A stretch of DNA of 30,967 nucleotides, from positions 1-30,967 of IMG/VR virus record IMGVR_UViG_3300033552_000042. The stretch is one strand, 5' to 3'. The first letter of the stretch is position 1, and each line of letters begins with the position of its first letter. Below, one piece after another: positions 1 to 8,447 of this stretch. Position numbers and translations under genes: made by a program. This DNA comes from a virus. A model generated the notes under the pieces. That model was not told the DNA's origin and made no database searches. It was given only the letters and a program-made list of their open reading frames with translations.

Positions 1-509
1 CTATATGGGTTAACAATCGATTTCTTTAATACACTGAATGTTGTTGAATCCAACACCTCATCATAAGATTTAGAATAATAAGTATTATAATCCAATAATG
101 GGTTATTATAATCAAAATTATTTATTTTTAAACCAGCTGGCCAGTTTATAATTATCTTTTCTAAAGATACTCTTAAAAATTCTTTTAATGAACCAAAATA
201 ACTATAATTTTTTAATTTTTTTTTATCTAAATTTAAATTAAATTTGAATTTATTTACTTCAATACCCTCAACACTTAAATTTAAATCATTTAGGTTAGAA
301 TATTTAGAATATTTTTTTAAATTAAAAAATTTACTAATTTTTGAATCAATATTGGTAGTTATATTAAAATTACCTGAAGTAAAGGTAGCAGCATTTGATG
401 TTGATATCGTTTGATTACCAACTAAATTACTAGAAAAATTTCTATACTCGATACCGTTATCATACGAAACTCGTTGTGAATACCCTGGAATTTTTATTTT
501 ACCACTCAT
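1..509 (-). CDS. Partial gene, unknown phage structural-operon protein (N-terminal 169 codons)
   Basis: The reading frame starts with an ATG at 509 and stays open to the left edge, so only the N-terminus is visible. It begins MSGKIKIPGYSQRVSYDNG and is rich in Asn, Lys, Ser and Tyr, with no signal peptide or membrane segment. It starts 1 nt after the stop codon of the 301-aa gene, so it is the seventh gene after gp6 in the same operon. Position suggests a baseplate, tail or fibre component, but I recognise no domain. The reading frame itself is secure; the function is unknown. Confidence 0.8.
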   Translation of the reverse strand, partial: MSGKIKIPGYSQRVSYDNGIEYRNFSSNLVGNQTISTSNAATFTSGNFNITTNIDSKISKFFNLKKYSKYSNLNDLNLSVEGIEVNKFKFNLNLDKKKLKNYSYFGSLKEFLRVSLEKIIINWPAGLKINNFDYNNPLLDYNTYYSKSYDEVLDSTTFSVLKKSIVNPY

Positions 510-510
510 T

Positions 511-1416
511 TTATATATTAGTTATTATGTTAAATCCTTTTGAAAAATCAACGTTATTTTGTATATCTTTAACCTCGAATAATGGTTTACCAGTGTATTG
601 GTCTTTAATTTCATATAGACTAAATTGTTTGTAAATTTCTTTATCGAAATTATATATTGTGTAAATACCATCTTCCAAAGATTTAGTTTGAGGGCCAAAC
701 ATCCCAATTGCCAAATCTTCAATATCATACTCAACCATTTCAATTTCTAACATCACTGGGTTAAAAAAAGTGTTGGTTAAAATTACATCTTGATTCGCGT
801 CACCAATGAATGGGATTATATTAGGTGTAGCTGAATTAGCTGAATTAGGTGTTACTGTCGCAAATACAAATGTAGCGCTATCATTAAAACGATAACGAAT
901 CGCTTTTTGATTACTATTATTTAAGTTTTGATTGATCGGTTCAGCTTTATTATTTGACGTAATAATTCTAAACAAATTCTTTATCTTTCTATCAATACCA
1001 GTATTACTAAGATATTCTATTCTATAACCAATTAACCCGTTATTTTGGAACTTATTTAAGAATTTATTATCAATTAAACTAAGATCAAAAACTAATCCTC
1101 TAATATTTGGTTGTGCTGACAAAACACCAACATCTATTAATTTAGTTCTAATTTCAATTGGTTTGATCATAATAGTATAAATACCTTTATTACCAAAACT
1201 AGTTGTTGGTAATTTTAAAGTATATAACCCACCAAAGATCTCTAAATTATTGATATTGTTAGGGTTATTGTTCTTAAACAATACTTCATCAGTCACTAAT
1301 TTAGAAATAACTTCATTACCTCTACTATTCCTACTTGGTGAATAATGTAAAAATACTTCTACATCAGATAGATCAACATCCGCACCTCTTTTAATACCAT
1401 AAACCCCGTTTGACAT
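511..1416 (-). CDS. Unknown protein, probable baseplate/tail component (301 aa)
   Basis: I do not recognise this protein. It is soluble-looking, with no signal peptide, membrane helix or cysteine motif. It starts MSNGVYGIKRGADVDLSDVE and has alternating hydrophobic/polar segments typical of beta-rich virion proteins, plus an Asn/Thr/Pro-rich low-complexity stretch near residues 190-205. It lies in the operon that begins with gp6, 31 nt downstream of the 233-aa gene, and its stop is immediately followed by the next gene. The leader before the ATG is A/T-rich with no Shine-Dalgarno sequence, like its neighbours. A structural role is inferred only from context. Confidence 0.8.
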   Translation of the reverse strand: MSNGVYGIKRGADVDLSDVEVFLHYSPSRNSRGNEVISKLVTDEVLFKNNNPNNINNLEIFGGLYTLKLPTTSFGNKGIYTIMIKPIEIRTKLIDVGVLSAQPNIRGLVFDLSLIDNKFLNKFQNNGLIGYRIEYLSNTGIDRKIKNLFRIITSNNKAEPINQNLNNSNQKAIRYRFNDSATFVFATVTPNSANSATPNIIPFIGDANQDVILTNTFFNPVMLEIEMVEYDIEDLAIGMFGPQTKSLEDGIYTIYNFDKEIYKQFSLYEIKDQYTGKPLFEVKDIQNNVDFSKGFNIITNI

Positions 1417-1447
1417 TCTATAAATTTTTTATTATTATCTTTTTATT

Positions 1448-2149
1448 TTAACCTCTAATTATGTTGAAATATCCGTTCCCATAATTTTCTAAATGGTCTA
1501 AACTATTCACTTCAGACATTTTTAACATGCGTTCCATTACAGTAGTATTCCCCCTATCAATAAATATATCATTTTTAGTTTCTAAAACATCTGTAACCCC
1601 AATTAAGTATTCTTCTTTATAAATTGCTTCTAACGAAGAGTTAAAATTGTTATTACCTTCTTGTTTAAATTCAAATGAAGTTCTGTTATTCGTGTCACGA
1701 TATAAAATCCCATTATTTTGGTAAATGGTACCAATATTTGGATCATTTTTAGCGTCAAATACATACTCAATCAAACCGTCACTAATATTCGTTATTCTAC
1801 TAACACCATCAATTTCATCACCTAAATGGTTAACATAGTTGTTTTTTTCAACGTCAAAATTTATTTGGTACTTATTAATTAAATCATACGTAGCTAATTC
1901 TTCGACCCTACTTTCCGTTAAACCACTAACATGAATGCTATTATTTGAAAACCAGGCTGAAATATCAGTATTATCTGGTCTACCAAACATATCATTCGAG
2001 TTTAATTTATCAAAATTAAGCACATCGTGATAAAATGGGGTATTAGTGAAAATACCCAGATTGTCTATCGTTTGTTCAATACTAATATTAAAAAATAAAT
2101 CACCTTCAGGTAAATTATTTAAATTAACTGTTCTTTTAATTAGTTCCAT
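1448..2149 (-). CDS. Unknown protein, probable baseplate/tail component (233 aa)
   Basis: An unrecognised 233-aa protein. Its ATG directly abuts the TAA of the upstream 282-aa gene (TAAATG), which implies translational coupling. The N-terminus is MELIKRTVNLNNLPEG. The sequence is rich in Asn, Asp and aromatic residues, without cysteines, transmembrane helices or repeats. The middle part (about residues 65-160) alternates short hydrophobic strands with Asn/Gly turns, as beta-structured virion proteins do. Membership of the gp6-led operon makes a virion role plausible, but no family assignment can be supported. Confidence 0.8.
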   Translation of the reverse strand: MELIKRTVNLNNLPEGDLFFNISIEQTIDNLGIFTNTPFYHDVLNFDKLNSNDMFGRPDNTDISAWFSNNSIHVSGLTESRVEELATYDLINKYQINFDVEKNNYVNHLGDEIDGVSRITNISDGLIEYVFDAKNDPNIGTIYQNNGILYRDTNNRTSFEFKQEGNNNFNSSLEAIYKEEYLIGVTDVLETKNDIFIDRGNTTVMERMLKMSEVNSLDHLENYGNGYFNIIRG

Positions 2150-2998
2150 TTATAATTCAATAATTTCATATAACTTAATAGTTAGATTGTTATTTGAGTC
2201 AACAATTATATTATCTGAATAAGATTCATCAATTTCATAATAATACCCAGTATTATCACGGTATAAAATATATTTTACATGTAACTTATTTACTAGGTTA
2301 GTTATTGATTGAGGAGAATTAGCAGTCATTAAATTATAACTAACACCGTTTTTAGCGTTATTGAAAACACCTCGCATAAATAATTCTTTTGGTAAACCAT
2401 TTTTTACCTCATCTTTATAATGATATAAATTAAACCCCTCTGAATATTCATCAACAAATATATTCGGATTTTTAATTGTAAACTTGACTGGAATATTAGC
2501 AACAGGTTTTGGTGTTCCAGCCAAATACCCACCGTTCTGATTTAAATATTCTGGTAACATTTTTAAAAAAATTGTGTAAAAATTAACTAACCTTTGTGAG
2601 GTTAATTTATCAGTATCATAAAAATTTAATCTTAAAAAACTTTTTTTAAACGCATTCTTACTATATAAAACATCTTTTTGATTAAAACCAATACTCTCTA
2701 AAGTACTAGAAGAATTAATAACCCCATTTGAAAGTAGATTTAAATTAATATTAATTTTATTAATATCATTACCATCTTTTTTAGGTGTTAACCTAGTCTT
2801 TTCATAATCTAAAATTGGATTAATACTTTTACTCTTCTCTACTTCAATAAAATCTTTTTTAATGGTGTCGTATTGATCTAGGGTAGAGAAATCTTCAAAT
2901 ATCGGTAAATTTATAAAACCACCATTTTTAATAGAATTTATATTTATTTTATAATTTTTAACATTCATAATCAGTATCTTTTTTAATTCCAATATCAT
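2150..2998 (-). CDS. Unknown protein, probable baseplate/tail component (272-282 aa)
   Basis: An unrecognised protein in the structural operon. The longest frame starts at 2998 and would overlap the upstream gene by 41 nt. An internal ATG at 2968 (starting MNVKNYKININSIKNGG) reduces the overlap to 11 nt and removes an odd hydrophobic leader, so I think the true start is 2968, giving 272 aa. A segment around residues 115-140 (KSFLRLNFYDTDK) is well structured, and the C-terminus is Asn-rich with beta-like alternation. No membrane segment or enzymatic motif is visible. Function is inferred only as tail/baseplate-associated. Confidence 0.78.
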   Translation of the reverse strand: MILELKKILIMNVKNYKININSIKNGGFINLPIFEDFSTLDQYDTIKKDFIEVEKSKSINPILDYEKTRLTPKKDGNDINKININLNLLSNGVINSSSTLESIGFNQKDVLYSKNAFKKSFLRLNFYDTDKLTSQRLVNFYTIFLKMLPEYLNQNGGYLAGTPKPVANIPVKFTIKNPNIFVDEYSEGFNLYHYKDEVKNGLPKELFMRGVFNNAKNGVSYNLMTANSPQSITNLVNKLHVKYILYRDNTGYYYEIDESYSDNIIVDSNNNLTIKLYEIIEL

Positions 2999-4634
2999 TA
3001 ATCACAACCCCACCACTATCTCTTGGGAACGTATTATAAAATAACCCGTAATTACCAAAAGGATCTTGTCTCTTTAAATTAAAATTAATGTTTTTATTAA
3101 TATAATGACAACCATTCAAAAAAGGATAGTTAGGTGAGTTTGAAGAAGCGTTAATCCCGATACTATAAATATCTCGCCATAAAAATCTACCATCACCTAA
3201 GTTTTCAGCATACTCTGGAATATCTCCAGTTGTTTGATCCCCTTGCTCGATATAATCCGATAATTCTCTAATTCTAATTTTATGATGTGGATTGTAAAAA
3301 TAACCTTCATATCTGTTACCCATATTAACACTAGCTTCATTTGCTGGGCTAATAATGATACCACCTAAATCTCGATTAATCGTATTAAATCTATGATTTA
3401 CATTAGATAATGTACGTTCAATTAAAGTATATTTATTATATTCAACTAAATCACCTAAAAAAGTTGTATCCGCTGAATCAAGCCCTACCTCAAGTGGCGT
3501 TGGGCTAGAAGTACTATTATTTATTTTTCTAATATCAGGTATTGAATTAGGGGAAGCAACATCATCTATGTAATTTAAATTCAACCCACTTTTAACCGTT
3601 GAAAAAGTACCGTTTGAATCCGTTTTTAATATACTTAAATAAATTTCAGTTAATGGACGATTTAAATTATCTGTCAATTCACTTATATCAATCTCTTCAT
3701 TTATTATGAATTGTAAAATGTTATCGTTGAAAATATTATTCGCAAACCCCATTTGGAAAACTTCATAATCATCATCTTCCATTATTTGCGAATATTTTGT
3801 TTTTATCTTTTTAAAAACTCGATAATAATATTCGGATGGTGACCCATTTACTAATCGACTAACTTTAGTAGTTGAAGTAATATCAACCGATGGATTAATA
3901 TCAATTAAAAAATAATTTTCTTTATTATCACCATTTTCTAACCCAGTTTTAAAGACAATGTAATCACCATTGAGTGAAGGGTTACTTAAATTAAATAATC
4001 TAATTTTATCACCTCTATTTAACCCATGATTAACTGGAGTAGTAAATCTAACCATACTACGATTATTAAATGTAACTACTTCTTTTTTAATCACTAATAA
4101 CCCAATACCAACTAGATTTGTTACTAATTTTTGAAACGGATATGTTATGGATATACACCAATTTTTAATGCCGTTCGTCTTTAAAAAACTAAAACTCTCT
4201 TTTTTAGGGTGCATTTCAATTAATTTACAATTAACTTTAGATGAGATAGTTGGATCGTAATAACCACACCACCCATTAATGTTAACCAAATGCTCTATAA
4301 TACTTTCTTTAAACGATAAATCATCATCATTCGTTAATAACCCATCTGATGGATATGATCTATCTCTAAACTCAATTTTATTGAAAACGCTTAAACTACC
4401 CTCACCAGTCGTATTACACAAAATATTACTCATTATTGGGTTAATAGTACCTGTTAATCTAAATAATGAACTTTCATTTCGCTCTTTATTAAATTGTTCC
4501 GAAACATTTAACACACCTTCAATTTCGTTAATTGGAATTTCTTTATTATCTTGATTAATTTCTAAATTAATGAAAGATTCTTTATTAATTGATTCTAACG
4601 ATTTAAATTTATTTAATTTTATCTTTTTACCCAT
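2958..4634 (-). CDS. Unknown large structural-operon protein (558 aa)
   Basis: A 558-aa protein with no family I recognise. Its start overlaps the end of the 1156-aa gene by 8 nt. The N-terminus is Lys-rich (MGKKIKLNKFKSLESINKES). Near residues 195-235 is a short beta-rich element (VRFTTPVNHGLNRGDKIRLF) of the kind seen in phage beta-barrel or tail-fibre modules. Asp/Asn/Gly content is high throughout and there is no membrane helix. By position it is a baseplate or fibre-network protein. It could be a receptor-contacting component paired with the upstream SprB-repeat protein, but that is inference. Confidence 0.8.
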   Translation of the reverse strand: MGKKIKLNKFKSLESINKESFINLEINQDNKEIPINEIEGVLNVSEQFNKERNESSLFRLTGTINPIMSNILCNTTGEGSLSVFNKIEFRDRSYPSDGLLTNDDDLSFKESIIEHLVNINGWCGYYDPTISSKVNCKLIEMHPKKESFSFLKTNGIKNWCISITYPFQKLVTNLVGIGLLVIKKEVVTFNNRSMVRFTTPVNHGLNRGDKIRLFNLSNPSLNGDYIVFKTGLENGDNKENYFLIDINPSVDITSTTKVSRLVNGSPSEYYYRVFKKIKTKYSQIMEDDDYEVFQMGFANNIFNDNILQFIINEEIDISELTDNLNRPLTEIYLSILKTDSNGTFSTVKSGLNLNYIDDVASPNSIPDIRKINNSTSSPTPLEVGLDSADTTFLGDLVEYNKYTLIERTLSNVNHRFNTINRDLGGIIISPANEASVNMGNRYEGYFYNPHHKIRIRELSDYIEQGDQTTGDIPEYAENLGDGRFLWRDIYSIGINASSNSPNYPFLNGCHYINKNINFNLKRQDPFGNYGLFYNTFPRDSGGVVINDIGIKKDTDYEC

Positions 4635-7600
4635 TATATGTTATTATTGAACTAAAACAACCATCAGGTGTTTTAAATTTTAATTTATCACCAATTATTA
4701 ATGCACCATACTCAAATGAAATTGATTCACCTAATCCAGCTGTATTCATTTTAAAAGCTGTTCCAGCTACGCTATTATTTTTATAGAAAGTATATATCTC
4801 ATCAGCAGTATTTGGTTGACTAACTAAGAATACATTCACCCCACCACTTAATGTGGTTCTGGCCATTATTGGTTCATCTGGCTGCGTTAATGTAATTACA
4901 TCATTAAACACTTGACCAATAGAGTCAGTAACTGTAACATAATAAGTACCACTACTTAAATTATTTAGATTCATATCGGTTTTAGAAAAACCAGTAGATG
5001 TAGTTAGAAAAGAATAAGGGAAATTACCTGATGTCACATCAATATTAATAAACCCATTACTATTACCAAAACAAGTTGGGTTGGTTCTATTCGTTAAACT
5101 AACTAATAATTCTTTTGGTTTATTAATTACTATTGGGTCTGAAGTTGAATAACTCATTGAAGGTAATCCACTATCGATTACACTTATTTGATAAGATCCA
5201 TCATTTAAGCCATTAAACATATGATTTAAGACATTATTAACCGTTGTTGATCCATTAGGTCCAGTTAATGTTATATCGTAAGGAGAGGTTCCTCCAATTA
5301 TATTATCAATATAAATTATTCCATCACCACCATTAATACTTTGTTCATCTATTTTACTTGTATCAACTATAATTGGTTGTGGACCTAAAACATTAAATAT
5401 TTTTCTAACCACATTCTTATTAAAATCACTAACGGTTAATATGTATTGACCTACACTTAAATTAATTAAATTATTAGCGATAATCCCAGTATTCCATTCA
5501 TAAGTAAATGGCGCTGTTCCTCCATCAATAATTATATTATTAATAGCACCATTTGATCCACCTATATTACTTACATTAGTTACCGAACCGCTAATAGTAA
5601 ACGTGTCAACACCAGAACCAAAATTCTTAGCGAAATACTTACTATTCATCTTATCTAAAGCAGTTGAACCTGGTGTACTACCAAAATAAAAGTAAAATGA
5701 ATTACCTAATGATTGGTGTACCGCTTTACTTGCGAATTCTCTATATCTGACATAATCAAGACCTAAGTTTGGGTTTAAGTTTGAATAACTTGACAGATTA
5801 CCAAAACCACTACTTAACCCAGTATTTGTGAACCCTGTTAACGTTGGATCGTTTAAGTATAATAATACATCTCTAATATATTGGTTTTCTATCTCAGAGT
5901 TATTGATATATTCATCCCTAAGAGCGTTGTTTGTTCCATATTCTTCTAAACCAACACCAATTTCACATAAGCGCTTAATATTTTGCCCTTGTTTAGAATT
6001 AATTGTTAATTTAGTACATGTTAAATTAAATAATAACCCATTCGGTGATCCATCATTAGCGAATTCAGTAACACCAAATTCTTCATCAATTTTTGGTGGG
6101 AGTTGGTATGAGGAAGGGGTTAGATATTTATTAATATTTGGAATACCTTGCCAATCACAATCAAATACTGATCCCAAATTATATAAATCCGTTGCAAATA
6201 ATAAATAACCTTTATTATGGTAAGCACCATAGAAAAGTTCACCATTATATTCTTTAATTATCCCAGAACCAATATTTACATTAGTGAAATCTTTAATATT
6301 ATTACTACCATTTATAATAGTGTCAACAATGTACATTTTATTACTAGCATCTAAATCACAAAATTTACCTTTCTCATTTTTTTTCTTTTTATATTTGATT
6401 AAGAATGAAAAAAGAGACCCATTAACCCAATCATTATAGAAGTCAAACTCATATACGTTAAGAGATTCGGCTAACTGAGTTTTAAAGCATTCATGAGTTA
6501 CATCACTAGAACTCCCATTACTATCAGATGGTACCGCTTTACCACCACAGCCAGGCGTATATATTTGTGACCCGCAGTTAATTTTAACACATTTTATACC
6601 TTTAAATGGGTACCAATCAATTACACCGCCAATACCAATTCCATTTAACCAACTTAAAAACTCATTTACAATTTTAATAACGAGTATTATGATACCGATT
6701 ATTATACATAGAATTGAGAATATGGGATTGAAGTCACCATCTAATTTATTAAATGGAAATGGGTTTTTAAGACCAACACAATTATCAACATCTTTAATTC
6801 CTACCATATGTCGGTTATCACTACAATTACCACCACAAGCACCTTGAACCCTAGTGATATGATTTTTAATAGTATATATTTTATTCCAATATAAATCCCT
6901 AAAATGCTTATCTGAAGTACTACTATCAAAACTATAATCCTCTTCAGAAATATCTTTTGGATTATGCGGAATTAAATAACTTGCTCTACTTCTTAATCTA
7001 CCAGAATCCCCACTATCGTCCATACTAATTTTAAACCTAACCTTAGCTCTAGTTGGTATTCCTTTAGTTGTATCATCAGTTGGTGTTAATTCCCCATATT
7101 CATTCGTAATCACGTAATCTAAATTCATTGGGATTCTATAAGCCCAGGCACCGTTTTCATCAATCACTCGGCCACCTTCAACATCAAATCGCTCTATTCG
7201 ACCATCGGGTGTTTCCCTAATCATAGCTATTGACCCCTCGGTAGTTATTGTTTCACATAATCGCCCTAAATCTTTTCTAGGCGCACAATTTTTATTAAGA
7301 CTATTTTTTTCATTATCACCAAAAATACTACCCATGAATATTGCGCTTGGGATAATTTCGTGACCCAAATCAATATCAACTCTAGTAATTCCAATCTCAT
7401 TGATCTCAGTATCACCCCAAAAAGGCATAACTGTAACACCTAATTGTTTTGATTTAATTTGTGATAAAGTATCTAAATTTTTACTCTCTTTAAATTTTGT
7501 TGTTGATTCAAATAAGTTTTTATTACTACCTTGTTCGATAAAATCATAAGGTCTTTGCGAATAAATACCAATATCTGATAAATCAGCGTCCATCGTTAAC

Positions 7601-8097
7601 ATATGTGTTCCGACTGGTATTCCAAAAAACATAAAATCACCTGAATCATTCGTAGTTGTGGTATATTTATAATACTTATCATACACTTCAAATAATTGGT
7701 CATTATCTAGAATCGCGTTTTTAGTCGGGAATGATCCCACCGAAGAATACCTATCACTAGTTAAATTATTCGCTAATAAATTATAACGCAAACCGTCAAC
7801 ATTTAAATCTTGTAGGTTTTTGTATGGGTGTAGTGTAGCTATATATTCATTATCAACATCATCACCATTAATTTTAATAAAGATAGATAATTTACAATTA
7901 GGCACACCTAATCCGCTATTAACAATACATCTTCCAGCAATTACTCCGTAATCACTAGAGAATCTGGTATAGACTTCTTCTTGACTTAATTTTAAGGATA
8001 ATACCTCTAAAAAATCAAAATCTTGCGTTAAGGCGGCTTTAATATATGTATCCCCACCATTTACTGAGGCTTTTATTCTAATTGTTTTATTCTCCAA
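4627..8097 (-). CDS. Large virion-type protein with carboxypeptidase-regulatory-like domain, membrane-like segment and three SprB-type repeats (1156 aa)
   Basis: Three regions can be read. Residues about 50-172 look like a carboxypeptidase-regulatory/CNA-B-like beta sandwich (GRCIVNSGLGVPNCKLSIFI at the start, DSGDFMFFGIPVGTHMLTMD at the end). Residues about 458-485 form a strongly hydrophobic helix (FSILCIIIGIIILVIKIVNE) flanked by a cysteine-rich stretch that includes CGGNC and PGCGG. Residues about 835-1072 contain three successive SprB-type repeats: GSNG...GGTAPFTYEW, GGDG...GGTSPYDITL and GNSNG...GNFPYSF, each ending with an L/G-x-Y-x-V/L-T/S-V-x-D core. SprB repeats are known from flavobacterial gliding adhesins. 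The gene lies in the gp6 operon, so it is likely a fibre or baseplate-associated surface protein. About 18 cysteines is unusual for a virion protein. The precise role is not known. Confidence 0.8.
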   Translation of the reverse strand: MENKTIRIKASVNGGDTYIKAALTQDFDFLEVLSLKLSQEEVYTRFSSDYGVIAGRCIVNSGLGVPNCKLSIFIKINGDDVDNEYIATLHPYKNLQDLNVDGLRYNLLANNLTSDRYSSVGSFPTKNAILDNDQLFEVYDKYYKYTTTTNDSGDFMFFGIPVGTHMLTMDADLSDIGIYSQRPYDFIEQGSNKNLFESTTKFKESKNLDTLSQIKSKQLGVTVMPFWGDTEINEIGITRVDIDLGHEIIPSAIFMGSIFGDNEKNSLNKNCAPRKDLGRLCETITTEGSIAMIRETPDGRIERFDVEGGRVIDENGAWAYRIPMNLDYVITNEYGELTPTDDTTKGIPTRAKVRFKISMDDSGDSGRLRSRASYLIPHNPKDISEEDYSFDSSTSDKHFRDLYWNKIYTIKNHITRVQGACGGNCSDNRHMVGIKDVDNCVGLKNPFPFNKLDGDFNPIFSILCIIIGIIILVIKIVNEFLSWLNGIGIGGVIDWYPFKGIKCVKINCGSQIYTPGCGGKAVPSDSNGSSSDVTHECFKTQLAESLNVYEFDFYNDWVNGSLFSFLIKYKKKKNEKGKFCDLDASNKMYIVDTIINGSNNIKDFTNVNIGSGIIKEYNGELFYGAYHNKGYLLFATDLYNLGSVFDCDWQGIPNINKYLTPSSYQLPPKIDEEFGVTEFANDGSPNGLLFNLTCTKLTINSKQGQNIKRLCEIGVGLEEYGTNNALRDEYINNSEIENQYIRDVLLYLNDPTLTGFTNTGLSSGFGNLSSYSNLNPNLGLDYVRYREFASKAVHQSLGNSFYFYFGSTPGSTALDKMNSKYFAKNFGSGVDTFTISGSVTNVSNIGGSNGAINNIIIDGGTAPFTYEWNTGIIANNLINLSVGQYILTVSDFNKNVVRKIFNVLGPQPIIVDTSKIDEQSINGGDGIIYIDNIIGGTSPYDITLTGPNGSTTVNNVLNHMFNGLNDGSYQISVIDSGLPSMSYSTSDPIVINKPKELLVSLTNRTNPTCFGNSNGFINIDVTSGNFPYSFLTTSTGFSKTDMNLNNLSSGTYYVTVTDSIGQVFNDVITLTQPDEPIMARTTLSGGVNVFLVSQPNTADEIYTFYKNNSVAGTAFKMNTAGLGESISFEYGALIIGDKLKFKTPDGCFSSIITYNG

Positions 8098-8112
8098 TTT
8101 ATTTATATTAAA

Positions 8113-8433
8113 TTATTCTTTATTTATTTTTTCTAACCCGATTATATCATAATCTTCAACATTCTCAGCATCTTCAGTATCTTCAACATCAGCGTTTTTA
8201 TTACTTATTTTATTTTTAACTTCTATTATTGAATTAAGAATATTAGTTAAATCATTTCTTTTATTTAATACTATTGATTGGAATAACATTATTAAAATGA
8301 TTGAGATTATCACTGGTGAGGCTATTAATGTTAATACCAAAACCACTATAAATTGAAATAACCTAGTAATTAAATTACTAGGTTTATCATTATTTTCTTT
8401 TTTAAAATTATTTTTTACTTTACAACAACTCAT
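8113..8433 (-). CDS. Small membrane protein of unknown function (106 aa)
   Basis: The N-terminus is short and basic and contains two adjacent cysteines (MSCCKVKNNFKKENNDK). A long hydrophobic stretch at about residues 25-56 follows, with a proline at 40, wide enough for one long helix or a tight two-helix hairpin. After a basic KR pair (58-59), the C-terminal third is acidic (VEDTEDAENVEDYD). It sits between gp6 (14 nt away) and the 1156-aa SprB-repeat gene (15 nt away), so it is co-transcribed with virion genes. It might be a holin-like protein, or a membrane partner of the hydrophobic segment in the next protein. Neither can be shown from sequence. Confidence 0.8.
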   Translation of the reverse strand: MSCCKVKNNFKKENNDKPSNLITRLFQFIVVLVLTLIASPVIISIILIMLFQSIVLNKRNDLTNILNSIIEVKNKISNKNADVEDTEDAENVEDYDIIGLEKINKE

Positions 8434-8447
8434 ATTTATTTTTTTAA

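Noticed and set aside
525-743. Small same-strand frames inside larger genes (525-743, 17824-18012, 27584-27787)
   Set aside because: They are out-of-frame shadows within confidently coding regions, with compositions unlike real proteins.
1180-3170. TATAAATA octamers inside genes (near 1188 and 3167)
   Set aside because: Within coding sequence and without the flanking A-tract or a nearby start codon; expected by chance in AT-rich DNA.
4279-4554. Plus-strand open frames opposite the large genes (for example at 4279-4554, 5828-6208, 9082-9390, 9769-10179, 11101-11535, 14017-14319, 14797-15072, 19472-19681, 22653-22853)
   Set aside because: They lie fully antisense to well-supported genes, show no recognisable domains and lack their own promoters or leaders; they are mirror frames of AT-rich coding DNA.
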